A DNA stretch of 64,000 bases from DATBQN01 sp963755825 (GTDB lineage: Bacteria; Acidobacteriota; Thermoanaerobaculia; Multivoradales; UBA5704). A program made the translations under genes and the position numbers. This document shows positions 44,385-57,220 of the stretch, piece by piece; position 1 is the first letter of the stretch, and each line of letters begins with the position of its first letter. The notes beneath the pieces were generated by a model. That model made no database searches. It was not told where the DNA came from and was given only the letters and a program-made list of their open reading frames with translations. Location: the NCBI GenBank assembly GCA_963755825.1, contig CAVWLA010000003.1, positions 2,542,001 to 2,606,000 of the forward strand. The letters are read 5' to 3'.

Positions 44385-44825
44385 CTAGATGCCGCGCTCG
44401 GAAAGAACGCGGAAGTCCTCGTCGGTGAACGGCTGCTCTTCCATGCGGGCGAGGAAGCGGTCGCGGCTCCACACCACCAGGTGATCGAGCCGCGCGCTGA
44501 CCACCACGTCGCCATTCATGCCGGCGCTCTCGCGCAGGATCTGCGGCACCACGATGCGCCCCTGGATGTCGAGGCGGAGCTGCTGGCCGTAGAAGCTGAC
44601 GCGCTCGAGGTACCGGTTCTTGGTCGGATCGGTCGACGGCATGGCCTGCAGCCGCGCCTCGATCTCCTCCCACACCGGCAGCGGATAGACGAACGCCGAG
44701 TCGCCCTGGACCGAGGTCACGAAGAGATCCGGCCCGTACCGCTCCTCGAGGAAGCGGCGGAAGTCGGTCGGAATCTTCAGCCTTCCCTTGTCGTCGATCT
44801 TCGCCGGAGCGCTTCCGCGAAACAT
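44385..44825 (-). CDS. mraZ: transcriptional regulator MraZ
   Basis: 146 residues with two SpoVT/AbrB-like beta-alpha repeats. The first contains AKIDDKGRLKIPTDFRRFLE; the second contains LDIQGRIVVPQILRESAGM. MraZ rings bind repeated short boxes in their own promoter and repress or adjust the whole division cluster. Such boxes are visible about 60-80 bases upstream (44883-44907). First gene of the cluster. Confidence 0.97.
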   Translation of the reverse strand: MFRGSAPAKIDDKGRLKIPTDFRRFLEERYGPDLFVTSVQGDSAFVYPLPVWEEIEARLQAMPSTDPTKNRYLERVSFYGQQLRLDIQGRIVVPQILRESAGMNGDVVVSARLDHLVVWSRDRFLARMEEQPFTDEDFRVLSERGI

Positions 44826-44882
44826 GGCCCGCCCGATCCGTCCTCAAAGTGCAGCTGACTAGCGGAAAATCCTAGCAGTCCG

Positions 44883-44907
44883 CTCCACTTTTGTCCATTT
44901 CAGTCCA
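44883..44907 (-). promoter_or_regulatory. MraZ operator: three boxes with 10-bp period
   Basis: On the minus strand the boxes read TGGAC (44907-44903), TGGAC (44897-44893) and TGGAG (44887-44883), each separated by 5 bases. The known E. coli operator is TGGGN repeated every 10 bases, so this is the same geometry with A in place of the third G. The rest of the 220-base gap (44826-45045) holds no gene. Confidence 0.7.
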
Positions 44908-45045
44908 CCGAAATGGCGCCGAGGCTCGCCTTCGGGGGCGAAAAGAGCCAAATTTTGCGCGAATGAGGCGTAAATCGGGTCGCGGGCGCTCCACCGCCGT
45001 CCCTGAGCCTTGCGGCCCAGGGGAAGCGGTGAACGGACCTGCGGA

Positions 45046-46353
45046 TCAGCGAGGAGTGGAGGGGGGCGGAGGGGGCGGCGACTGCGCCGGCGTCTGGATG
45101 ACCGGGGGTGGCGTCGTGGTGTCGACGGGCGCCGGCGTTGGCAGGCCGCCGAGGGTGCCCGGGCCGGGCGCGCTGCCGGCGGCGCCGGCGGGGCCCGGGA
45201 CGTTGATGCCGATCGGCGCCCCGGGCGCACCCGGCGGCGGCGTGATGACGTCGCCCGGCCCTCCCGGCGGCACCTCGCTGGTGGTGAGGCCGGGGATCTG
45301 CTGCTGGGTGCCGGTGCTGATCAGCTTGCGGAAGCCGGCCGCCTCCTGGGGGGGCTGGGCGACGACCATCGACTGCTTCTGCAGGTCGGACATGAACTCG
45401 AGGAGCTTCTCGCGGAAGATGCGCTGCCCCTCCTTCTCCTGAATCGCCGCCGAGGCCTCGGGGAGCGGCTTGAGGTGGCTGTCGCGGCGGTCGATCACCT
45501 GCAGGACGTGGAGGCCGCCGCGGCCGGAGACCGGCTCGGAGACGCCCTTCTTGGGCAGCTTCCAGACGGCCGCCTGCAGTGAGGGGTCGAGGTCGCCTGG
45601 CGACACCCAGCCGAGGTCGGTCGGACCGGTCAGCTCGCCCTGGGCGAGGAAGGGCTCGGCGGCCTCCTTGAGCGGCTTGCCGGCGAGGAGGGCCTTGCGC
45701 ACCTCGGTCGCCACCCGCATCCGCTCGGCCGCGCTCGCCACCTTGTCCTCCGGGATGAGCACCTCCTGCAGCTGCACCTGGTCGGGGAGGCGGAACTCCT
45801 CGCCATGCTTGGTGTAGTAGCGGCGGAGGTCCTCCTCGTCGACCTTGACCTTGCTGCGCACCTCGCGGCTGATCACCTCCTGCACGCGCAGGTTGCTCTT
45901 CAGCTGCTGGCGCAGCTTCGCCTCGGTCAGCCCGGCCTGCTGCAGCGCCTGGGCGAACTGCTGATCGTCCTTGAGGTTGTTCGAGGTGCGGATCTGCTGC
46001 ACCGCGTTGTCGACCTCGGCGTCGGTGATCTCGATGCCGAGCTGGTCGGCGTGCGAGAGGACGAGCAGCTCGTCGTACATGTCCTTGTAGACGAGCTCCC
46101 CGGCCTGGCCGAGGATGCGCTGGCGCTCGGCCGGATCCTGCTCGCGGTGGTTGGTGTCCTGGATCAGCTCGTTCTTGCGCTTCTCGTAGTCGTAGAGCGT
46201 CGCGATGCGGTCGTTGACCCGCAGCACGATGCGGTTCATCGATTCGGCGCCGGCGAGCCGCGGGGCCGCGAGACCGCCAGCGAGGGGAAGGACGAGGAGG
46301 AGGGAGAGGCTAGCGATGGGTGCGCGCTGTCGGCTCACGGTAGGTACCCTCAT
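45046..46353 (-). CDS. SurA-like periplasmic peptidyl-prolyl isomerase/chaperone
   Basis: 435 residues from the ATG at 46353 (44 bases inside the upstream gene). Signal peptide about 1-36 (ends RLAGAES). A SurA-N chaperone domain (about 40-180: NRIVLRVNDRIATLYDYEKR, ELLVLSHADQLGIEITDAEV) is followed by one parvulin domain (about 195-305: LQEVLIPEDKVASA, LGWVSPGDLDPSLQAAVWKL, GGLHVLQVIDRR). A Pro/Gly-rich tail of about 60 residues is unusual for SurA. It would guide outer-membrane proteins through the periplasm. Third gene of an mfd operon on the minus strand. Confidence 0.88.
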   Translation of the reverse strand: MRVPTVSRQRAPIASLSLLLVLPLAGGLAAPRLAGAESMNRIVLRVNDRIATLYDYEKRKNELIQDTNHREQDPAERQRILGQAGELVYKDMYDELLVLSHADQLGIEITDAEVDNAVQQIRTSNNLKDDQQFAQALQQAGLTEAKLRQQLKSNLRVQEVISREVRSKVKVDEEDLRRYYTKHGEEFRLPDQVQLQEVLIPEDKVASAAERMRVATEVRKALLAGKPLKEAAEPFLAQGELTGPTDLGWVSPGDLDPSLQAAVWKLPKKGVSEPVSGRGGLHVLQVIDRRDSHLKPLPEASAAIQEKEGQRIFREKLLEFMSDLQKQSMVVAQPPQEAAGFRKLISTGTQQQIPGLTTSEVPPGGPGDVITPPPGAPGAPIGINVPGPAGAAGSAPGPGTLGGLPTPAPVDTTTPPPVIQTPAQSPPPPPPSTPR

Positions 46354-47265
46354 AGTCAAACGGCAAGTTCCGCGCATAAACCTCGACATTGTAACGCTTT
46401 CGGCACTCGCCCACCAAGGCGGCCAGGCGCCGGTCGGCGCGCTGCCGCGCGAGGCGGACGCCGATCTCCTCCTCCACCTGGGCGATCGGCAGCACCTCGG
46501 CGGGCAGGTGCTCGACCACCTGGAAGAGGTGGAAGCCGTAGGGCGCGGGGATGACGCGGCTCACCTCGCCGGGTTTCAGGGCGAAGAGAGTGTCGGCGTA
46601 GGTGGGCGGCAGGTCGGCGCGCGAGAGCTCGATGCCCACCGCGCCGCCGAGGTCGCCCGCCGGCCCGCCGCCGCCAACGCTGCCGGAGCCGCCGCCGCGC
46701 GGCTCGCGGGCGAGCCGCCGGGCGACCGCCGCGAAGTCGGCGCCGGCGGCGATCTGGCCGTGGACGCGGTCGGCGGTGGCGCGGTCCTCGACGAGGATCT
46801 GGCGCAGGCGCACCCGCTCCGGTCGGGCGAAGTCGCCGCGGTGTGCCGCGTAGTAGGCGGCGATCTCGGCGTCGCTGGCGCGGCTCGGTGAGCCGGCGCC
46901 GCCGGCCCTGGCTCCTTGGCGGTCGGCGGCGAGCAGCGCGTCGACCGCCCGCCGCGGCTCGCGCTCGCGGTCGGCGGCGGCGGTCAGGCCGCGGTCGGCG
47001 GCGAGCCGGGCGAGGAGCTGCTCGTCGAGGAACTGGTCGAAGAGCGCCGAGAGCGCCTCGCCGCCGAGCGGCACGTCGGTGTCGCCGTCGGCGCGGCTGA
47101 GGAAGGCCGCGAAGCGGCCGTAGCGGATCTCCTCGCCGCCGATCCGCGCCACGGCGTCCGGTTCCGGCTGCGCCTCCCGCCGGCAGGCTCCGGCGAGGCT
47201 GGCGAGGAGAACCGCCGAGAGCGCGGCGCCGAGCCCGGCACGGCCTCGCAAGCGCCCGGCGGACA

Positions 47266-47266
<1 letters not shown>
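46310..47266 (-). CDS. lipoprotein peptidyl-prolyl isomerase (PrsA/parvulin family)
   Basis: 318 residues; the start shares one base with the mfd stop. The signal peptide ends in lipobox LAGAC, so lipidated C28 is predicted. An N-terminal helical chaperone part contains GRFAAFLSRADGD and LFDQFLDEQLLARL. The parvulin domain (about 160-280) shows RVRLRQILVEDRATADRVH, ADFAAVARRLA and GEVSRVIPAPYGFHLFQVVE. A Gly-rich insertion (RGGGSGSVGGGGPAGDLGG) sits within the parvulin domain. Overlaps the next chaperone gene by 44 bases, so the two are coexpressed. Confidence 0.85.
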
Positions 47267-50790
<3,524 letters not shown>

Positions 50791-50857
50791 CCGGGCAGTG
50801 TAACGCGCCGGCGGCGCCAAATCTGCCGCCGCCGGCTCCATCGCGGCACCGGCGGGG

Positions 50858-50903
50858 TTGACAAGGGCCGCCGGGAATTCGATCATTCAAACGTCCGTTT
50901 GAA
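50858..50903 (+). promoter_or_regulatory. TetR-type operator overlapping a sigma-70-like promoter
   Basis: TTGACA (50858-50863), a 17-base spacer and GATCAT (50881-50886) form a promoter reading toward the regulator gene. Immediately at its end lies the perfect palindrome TTCAAACG-TC-CGTTTGAA (50886-50903), the shape bound by AcrR/TetR-type efflux repressors. Binding there would block the start point, giving autoregulation of the regulator/efflux operon. Confidence 0.75.
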
Positions 50904-50975
50904 CCGTCGGCGAGATCTCGGGATCGTCCCGAGACCGGCCTCTGGACGACGGCAGACCTTCCCGGCGGAGACCCG

Positions 50976-51635
50976 ATGCACCCACGAGCGGACGATTCAG
51001 CCGTCGCCGGCACCCGCGAGAGCCTGCTCGACGCCGCCGAGGAGCTCTTCGCCGAGCGCGGCATCCCGGCGGCCTCGCTGCGCGCCATCACCGAGCACGC
51101 GGGCGCCAACCTCGCCGCCGTGCACTACCACTTCGGCTCCAAGGAGGGGCTGGTGCGCGCCGTCTTCGAGCGCCGTCTGGCGCCGCTCAACCGCGAGCGG
51201 CTGGCCCTCCTCGACCGCTGCGAGGCGGAGGGGGGCGGCATCGAGGAGGTGGCGCGGGCGTTCGTCGGGCCGGTCTTCCTGATGGCTCACGAGAGCCACA
51301 AGAGCGCCTTCGCCCAGATGATGGCGCGCGCCTACACCGAGCCGCTCGACGAGGTGCGCGAGATCGTCGCCAGCCAGTTTTCGGAGGTGATCGAGCGCTT
51401 CTTCGCCGCCCTCGCCCGGCGCCTGCCGGAGCTGCCGGAGGACGAGATCTTCTGGCGCCTCCTCTTCGTCGCCGGCGCCATGGCGCACACCGTCTCCTGC
51501 GGGCATCTCCTCGCCCAATACTCGCGCGGGCGCTGCTCGGTCTCCCGCCCCGAGGAGTCGATCGAGCATCTGGTGACCTTTCTGGCGGCGGGCTTGCGGG
51601 CGCCGGCGCCCTCTCACACGACGGCCGGCGAGTGA
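50976..51635 (+). CDS. TetR/AcrR family regulator of the efflux operon
   Basis: 219 residues. N-terminal TetR helix-turn-helix (about 12-60: RESLLDAAEELFAERG, SLRAITEHAGANLAAVHYHF, then GSKEGLVRAVFERR). The ligand domain (about 80-205) with RLPELPEDEIFWRLLFVAGA resembles the CecR/YbiH-type C-terminal family. It precedes TolC by 19 bases in the same direction and has a matching palindrome upstream, so it very likely represses this operon and is relieved by a toxic ligand. Confidence 0.9.
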   Translation: MHPRADDSAVAGTRESLLDAAEELFAERGIPAASLRAITEHAGANLAAVHYHFGSKEGLVRAVFERRLAPLNRERLALLDRCEAEGGGIEEVARAFVGPVFLMAHESHKSAFAQMMARAYTEPLDEVREIVASQFSEVIERFFAALARRLPELPEDEIFWRLLFVAGAMAHTVSCGHLLAQYSRGRCSVSRPEESIEHLVTFLAAGLRAPAPSHTTAGE

Positions 51636-51654
51636 CCAGGCCGAGGAGGAGAAT

Positions 51655-53043
51655 TTGAAGACCGTCACGATCTGTCTCGGGGGGCTGCTGCTCGCCGCCG
51701 CTCTCTTGTGCGCCCCCGCCTGGGGGCAGGAGAAGCCGGCGGCCGCGGCACCGGCGGCCGCGGCGGCATCTGCGATCGGCAGCGCAGCCTCCGATCTCGC
51801 CGGCGAGCCCATGAAGCTGACCCTCGCCCAGGCGCTGCAGCGGGCGCTCGCGGCGAACGCCAACCTGGGCGTCGCGCGGCTCGAGATCGCCGCCGCGCGG
51901 GCGCAGAAGGACATCGCCGTCTCGTCGGTGCTGCCGCACGTCTCGGCGACCGCCAACTACCTGCGCAACACCGTCGAGAGCGCCTTCGACTTCAACGGCA
52001 CCGAGGTGCTGCTGCTGCCGCGCAACGATTGGAACTACAAGCTGACGGTGACGCAGCCGCTCTACGCCGGCAACCGCGACCGCCGCGCCCTCGACCAGGC
52101 AAGGCTCGGCATCCAGAGCGCCGAGCAGCAGGCGGAAGGGGCCGCCGAGCAGCTCCTGCTGACGGTGGTCTCCGACTACCTGGCGGTGCTCGAGGGCGAG
52201 GATCTCCGTGCCGTCGAGCAGCGCAACCTGGAGCTCGCGAGAGAGCGCCAGACCCTCGCCCAGAATCTCTTCGACGCCGGCGAGACGACGCGCGTCGACA
52301 CCCTCCGCGCCGAGTCCGACACCAAGGCCGCCCAGCGGCGGCTGACCGACGCCCAGCGCATGCGCGACGAGGCCGAGAGCCGGCTGCGGCTCGACCTCGC
52401 CCTCGAGCGGCGGATCGCCGTCGAGGAGCCGACGACGCTCTTCCCGCCGCTCGGCGACGAGCCGTCCCTCGTCGCCGCGGCCGAGCGGCAGCGCCCGGAG
52501 GTGGCAGAGGCGCAGATCGACCTCACCACCGCCAAGCTCGAGGTGGCGAAGCAGCGCGGCGCCTACTACCCGGTGCTCTCGGCCGAGGGGGATTTCCTCT
52601 CGCAGCGCTCGTCGTTCCCCGCCGACCGCTACGGGCAGTTCGCCTTGAAGCTCAGCGTGCCGATCTACCAGGGCGGCGAGACGGCGGCGAGGATCGCCCT
52701 CTCGCGCGACCGCGAGCGTCAGGCCGAGCTCAAGCTCGACGAGGTGCGCCGCACGGTGCGCGAGGAGGTGCGCCGCGCCTTCGTCGATCTGGCGAGCGCC
52801 GACGCCAGCCTCGGTCTCGCCCGCGAGCAGCTGGCGGCGAGCGAGGCGGAGTACGGCCAGGCCGCCGACCTCTACCGCGCGCAGGAGCTCACCGCGCTCG
52901 ACGCCGAGAGCGCCGAGACCTCGCTCGCCGAGGCCCGCCGCGCCGTGGCGACCAGCAAGCTCGACCGCCAGCTCGCCGAGCTCCGCGTCTGGGCGGCCGC
53001 CGGAATGCTGCAGAAGACCGTTCTTGAGGAGGGTGTCCGATGA
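51655..53043 (+). CDS. TolC-family outer-membrane efflux channel
   Basis: 462 residues from a TTG start behind GAGGAGGAG. Signal peptide about 1-24 (CAPAWGQ). Two outer-membrane efflux protein repeats (about 55-250 and 265-455) with LTLAQALQRALAANANLGVA, TVTQPLYAGNRDRRALDQAR and LKLSVPIYQGGETAARIALS, plus long coiled-coil helices. It forms the trimeric tunnel of a tripartite pump. Overlaps the adaptor gene by 4 bases. Confidence 0.93.
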   Translation: MKTVTICLGGLLLAAALLCAPAWGQEKPAAAAPAAAAASAIGSAASDLAGEPMKLTLAQALQRALAANANLGVARLEIAAARAQKDIAVSSVLPHVSATANYLRNTVESAFDFNGTEVLLLPRNDWNYKLTVTQPLYAGNRDRRALDQARLGIQSAEQQAEGAAEQLLLTVVSDYLAVLEGEDLRAVEQRNLELARERQTLAQNLFDAGETTRVDTLRAESDTKAAQRRLTDAQRMRDEAESRLRLDLALERRIAVEEPTTLFPPLGDEPSLVAAAERQRPEVAEAQIDLTTAKLEVAKQRGAYYPVLSAEGDFLSQRSSFPADRYGQFALKLSVPIYQGGETAARIALSRDRERQAELKLDEVRRTVREEVRRAFVDLASADASLGLAREQLAASEAEYGQAADLYRAQELTALDAESAETSLAEARRAVATSKLDRQLAELRVWAAAGMLQKTVLEEGVR

Positions 53044-54062
53044 AGCGCCAGGTCACGTATGCCGTGTGCTCTCTCTGCCTCGCCGGCAGCCTCGTCCTCT
53101 CCGTCGCCTGCGGCCGCGGCGCCAAGCCCGCGGCCCCGGCGCCGTCCGCCGCCGCGCAGGCTCCGGCGCCGCCGCTCCCCACCGACGTCTCGGCGGTCGC
53201 CGGCATCGCCACGGCACCGCCCTCGGCAGCCTCGGGTGCGGCTCCCGGCAGCGCGGCGGCTCCGGGCCAGGCGCCGGTCGGCCAGGCGCTCGACCCTGAT
53301 TCGGTGGTCGCCGCGACCGGCGAGTTCGTCTCGCCGGTGCGCTCGGAGCTCGCCATGCGCCTCCCCGGCCGCGTCGGCCGCATCCTCGTCGACGAGGGCG
53401 CCCGCGTGCGCAAGGGGCAGCCGCTGCTGACCCTGGAGACCGAGTACCTGGCGCTCGATCTCGAGCGCACCCAGGCCGACCTCTCGCGCGCCCAGGCGGC
53501 GGCGGACGACGCCCGGCGCGACCTCGGCCGCAAGAAGGAGCTGATCGCCAAGAGCTCGGTGTCGCAGGCCGCCTACGACCGCTCCGACTCGGCCTTCGCG
53601 CAGGCGCAGGCGGCGGTCGGCTCCGCCGTCGCGGCGCGCGACCTCGCCCGCCAGCGGCTGGCGGATGCGGTCCTCCGCTCGCCGATCGACGGCGTCGTCG
53701 CCGAGCGGCGGACCGACGTCGGGCAGCGGCTGGGCGACAACACGGTCGCCTTCGTCGTCGCCCAGACCTCGCCGCTGAAGCTGCGCTTCCGTCTGCCCGA
53801 GCGCTATCTGTCGAGCGTGCGCAAGGGGCAGCCGGTGCGCGCCACGGTCGACCCCTATCCGGGCGAAACCTTCCGCGGCCGCGTCACCCTGGTCGGCGGC
53901 GTCGTCGATCCGGCGACCCGCTCCTTCAACCTCGAGACCGAGTTCGAGAACCGCGACGGCCGCCTCACCCCGGGCCTCTTCGCCCGTGTTTCGATCGACC
54001 TCGCCAAGCCGGGCGCGCCGCAGGCCGCGGCGCCGGCGCCTGTCGAAAGGGGCGGCCGATGA
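53040..54062 (+). CDS. RND efflux periplasmic adaptor (MFP), lipoprotein
   Basis: 340 residues. The signal peptide ends in lipobox LSVAC, followed by an unusually long Ala/Pro linker of about 60 residues. The biotinyl-lipoyl half-motif MRLPGRVGRILVDEGARVRK and its partner after the hairpin (LRSPIDGVVAERRTDVGQRL) flank a short alpha hairpin. The beta-barrel domain has LRFRLPERYLSSVRKGQPV. It links the RND pump to TolC. Overlaps both neighbours by 4 bases. Confidence 0.93.
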   Translation: MKRQVTYAVCSLCLAGSLVLSVACGRGAKPAAPAPSAAAQAPAPPLPTDVSAVAGIATAPPSAASGAAPGSAAAPGQAPVGQALDPDSVVAATGEFVSPVRSELAMRLPGRVGRILVDEGARVRKGQPLLTLETEYLALDLERTQADLSRAQAAADDARRDLGRKKELIAKSSVSQAAYDRSDSAFAQAQAAVGSAVAARDLARQRLADAVLRSPIDGVVAERRTDVGQRLGDNTVAFVVAQTSPLKLRFRLPERYLSSVRKGQPVRATVDPYPGETFRGRVTLVGGVVDPATRSFNLETEFENRDGRLTPGLFARVSIDLAKPGAPQAAAPAPVERGGR

Positions 54063-57000
54063 AATCGCTCGCCGCGCTCTGCATCCGCCGGCCGGTCTTC
54101 GCGACGGTCATCATCCTCGCCCTCGTGGTGGTCGGCGTCGTCGCCTACTTCACCCTCGGCGTCGACCGCTTCCCCAAGGTCGACTTCCCCACCGTCACCG
54201 TCACCACCCGCCTCGTCGGCGCCTCGCCGGAGGACATCGAGACCGAGATCACCGACAAGCTCGAGGAGTCGATCAACACCATCAGCGGCATCGACCAGCT
54301 CACCTCGATCTCGTCCGAGGGGACGTCGCAGGTGATCGTCGCCTTCGAGCTCGAGAAGAACGGCGACGTCGCGGCGCAGGAGGTGCGCGACAAGGTCAAC
54401 TCGGTCCTCGCCCAGCTGCCCAAGGAGGCCGATCCGCCGGTGATCGAGAAGATCGACCCCGACGCGACGCCGATCCTCTTCATCGCCCTCTCCGGCCCGG
54501 CGCCCATCCGTGACATCACCGAGTTCGCCGACAAGACGCTCAAGCGACAGATCGAGTCGATCAACGGCGTCGGCCAGGCGCTCATCGTCGGCGGCCGGCC
54601 GCGGCAGGTCAACGTCGTCGCCGACACCGCACGCCTCTCGGCGGTCGGCCTGACCGTCGCCGACCTGGTGCGCGCGCTGCAGACGCAGAACGTGCAGGTG
54701 CCGGGCGGCGAGGTCGAGCAGGGGATTCGCGACCTGACGCTCCGCACCTACGGCCGCGTCGACAACCCGGCGCAGTTCGGCGCCATCCCGATCGTCAACC
54801 GCAACGGCTACGCGGTCAAGGTCTCCGACGTGGCCCGCATCGACGACGGCACCGCCGACGCGGTGTCGATCGCCAGCGTCGACGGCAAGTCGGCCGTCGT
54901 CCTCCAGGTGCGCAAGCAGTCGGGCACCAACACCATCGAGGTCATCAACCGCCTGAAGGACCGCGTCCAGGAGCTCCGCGCCCAGCTGCCGCACGGCTGG
55001 AAGATGGACCTCGTGCGCGACCAGTCGGAGTACATCGTCGCCGCCGTCGACGCGGTCAAGGAGCACCTCGTCGTCGGCTCGCTCCTCGCCGCCGCCACGG
55101 TGCTCCTCTTCCTGCGCAAGTTCCGGCTGACGATCATCGCCGCGGTGGCGATCCCCACCTCGCTCATCGCGAGCTTCGCCGCCATGTCCTACATGGGCTT
55201 CACCCTCAACGTCATCACCCTCCTCGCCCTCGCCCTCGTCGTCGGCATCGTCATCGACGACGCCGTCGTCGTGCTGGAGAACATCTTCCGCTTCCTCGAG
55301 GAGAAGAAGATGAGCCCGCGCGAGGCGGCGCTCGAGGGGACGGGCGAGATCGCGCTCGCCGTCCTCGCCACCTCGCTGTCGCTCATCGCGGTCTTCCTGC
55401 CGGTCGCCTTCATGGGCGGCCTCGTCGGCCGCTTCATGTACTCCTTCGGCATCACCATGGCCTTCGCCATCGCCGTCTCGCTGCTCGTCTCCTTCACCCT
55501 GACGCCGATGATGAGCTCGCGCTGGCTGCGCACGAGCGATGCCGCCGGCGAGCAGGGGTCGACCCGCGAGAAGGGCTTCTACGCCCGCCTCGAGCGCGGC
55601 TACCTCCGCCTCCTCGACGCCTCGATGGCCCACCGCTGGGTGGTCGTCGTGCTGCTCGTCCTGGTCTTCGTCTCGACGGTGCCGCTCTTCACCGCCGTGC
55701 ACAAGAACTTCCTTCCCACCGACGACGAGTCGCAGTTCGAGGTCACCGTGCGGGCGCCGGAGGGCGCCAGCCTCGAGGCGACGCAGGCGGTGGCGCAGTC
55801 GATCGCCCGGCGGGTGCAGCAGCTGCCGGAGACGGTCACCACCGTGGTCACCGTCGGCAACGACCCGCAGCGCACCAAGAACCTCGGCTCGGTCTACGTC
55901 AAGCTGGTGCCGACCTCGAAGCGCAAGACCACCCAGGAAGACGTCATGCAGGCGGTGCGCGACCGCGTGCTCCCCGCCTACGCGCAGCTCCACCTGCGCA
56001 CCGGCGTGCAGCCGGTCAACGTCTTCGGCGGCGGCAACAACGCCGAGATCCAGTTCTGGATGGGCGGCCCGGACCTCGACCAGATCGCCCGCTACTCGCA
56101 GGTGCTGCTCGCCAAGCTGAAGACGATGCCGGGCGTCATCGACGCCGACTCGAATCTCATCGTCGGCAAGCCCGAGCTCGGCGTTCGCATCGACCGCGCC
56201 AAGGCCTCCGACCTCGGCGTCAACGTGCAGGACGTCGCCTCGACGTTGAACGTCCTCGTCGGCGGCCAGCAGGTGACCAACTACACCGAGGGCGGCGAGG
56301 AGTACGAGGTGCACGTGCGCGCCGACGAGCGCTATCGGCGCGACCCGCAGGGCATCGCGCAGGCGGAGGTCCCCTCGACCCTCCGCGGCACGGTGCCGCT
56401 GCGCGACCTGGTCGAGCTCAAGGCCGGCGAGGGGCCGTCGCTCATCAACCGCATCGCGCGGCGGCGGCAGGTGCTGCTCTTCGCCAACATGCTGCCCGGC
56501 TACTCGGCGCAGACCGTCATCGACCAGCTGACGGCGGCGGCCAAGGATCTCCACATGCCGGCCTCCTACACCTCCGGCTTCACCGGCCGCTCGCGCGAGC
56601 AGGGGAAGGCGGCGCGCAACTTCGGCATCGCCTTCCTGCTCTCGATCGTCTTCATGTACTTGATCCTGGCGGCGCAGTTCGAGAGCTGGCTGCACCCGGT
56701 GACCATCCTCCTCGCGCTGCCGATGACGGTGCCCTTCGCGCTGCTCTCGCTCCTGGTGCTCAACCAGTCGCTCAACATCTTCTCGGCGCTCGGCATCCTG
56801 GTGCTCTTCGGCATCGTCAAGAAGAACAGCATCCTGCAGATCGACCACACCATCCACCTGCGCGAGGCGGGGCTCAGCCGCGCCGAGGCGATCCGGGAGG
56901 CCAACCGCGACCGGCTGCGCCCCATCCTGATGACCACCATGGCCTTCGTCGCCGGCATGATCCCGCTCGTCGCCTCGAGCGGCACGGGAGCGGCGACCAA

Positions 57001-57178
57001 CCGCGCCATCGGCTCGGTCATCATCGGCGGCCAGACCCTGGCGCTCCTCCTCACCCTGGTCGGCACGCCGGTCGCCTACAGCCTCTTCGACGACCTCTCG
57101 GGCCTCCTGTCGCGCAAGAAGAAACCCGCCGAGGACCCGGTCCCCGCCGGCGCCGCCCTGCCGCCCGAGGGCGCCTAG
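54059..57178 (+). CDS. RND efflux pump permease, HAE1-type
   Basis: 1039 residues, the usual length. Twelve transmembrane helices and two large periplasmic loops. It starts LAALCIRRPVFATVIILALV, then LGVDRFPKVDFPTVTVTT. The proton-relay Asp pair is in LALVVGIVIDDAVVVLENIF; the matching Lys is in LFGIVKKNSILQIDH. FLPVAFMGGLVGRFMYSFGI is the conserved segment of TM6. It exports hydrophobic compounds by proton antiport. Substrates are not predictable from sequence. Confidence 0.95.
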   Translation: MKSLAALCIRRPVFATVIILALVVVGVVAYFTLGVDRFPKVDFPTVTVTTRLVGASPEDIETEITDKLEESINTISGIDQLTSISSEGTSQVIVAFELEKNGDVAAQEVRDKVNSVLAQLPKEADPPVIEKIDPDATPILFIALSGPAPIRDITEFADKTLKRQIESINGVGQALIVGGRPRQVNVVADTARLSAVGLTVADLVRALQTQNVQVPGGEVEQGIRDLTLRTYGRVDNPAQFGAIPIVNRNGYAVKVSDVARIDDGTADAVSIASVDGKSAVVLQVRKQSGTNTIEVINRLKDRVQELRAQLPHGWKMDLVRDQSEYIVAAVDAVKEHLVVGSLLAAATVLLFLRKFRLTIIAAVAIPTSLIASFAAMSYMGFTLNVITLLALALVVGIVIDDAVVVLENIFRFLEEKKMSPREAALEGTGEIALAVLATSLSLIAVFLPVAFMGGLVGRFMYSFGITMAFAIAVSLLVSFTLTPMMSSRWLRTSDAAGEQGSTREKGFYARLERGYLRLLDASMAHRWVVVVLLVLVFVSTVPLFTAVHKNFLPTDDESQFEVTVRAPEGASLEATQAVAQSIARRVQQLPETVTTVVTVGNDPQRTKNLGSVYVKLVPTSKRKTTQEDVMQAVRDRVLPAYAQLHLRTGVQPVNVFGGGNNAEIQFWMGGPDLDQIARYSQVLLAKLKTMPGVIDADSNLIVGKPELGVRIDRAKASDLGVNVQDVASTLNVLVGGQQVTNYTEGGEEYEVHVRADERYRRDPQGIAQAEVPSTLRGTVPLRDLVELKAGEGPSLINRIARRRQVLLFANMLPGYSAQTVIDQLTAAAKDLHMPASYTSGFTGRSREQGKAARNFGIAFLLSIVFMYLILAAQFESWLHPVTILLALPMTVPFALLSLLVLNQSLNIFSALGILVLFGIVKKNSILQIDHTIHLREAGLSRAEAIREANRDRLRPILMTTMAFVAGMIPLVASSGTGAATNRAIGSVIIGGQTLALLLTLVGTPVAYSLFDDLSGLLSRKKKPAEDPVPAGAALPPEGA

Positions 57179-57220
57179 TCTCCAGTGGTGCGCTGTTCCG
57201 GCCGGGTGCCGCCTTCTGCT

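Noticed and set aside
53855..56857. 1000-codon minus-strand frame opposite the RND pump
   Set aside because: His/Asp/Glu-rich antisense shadow with no domain.
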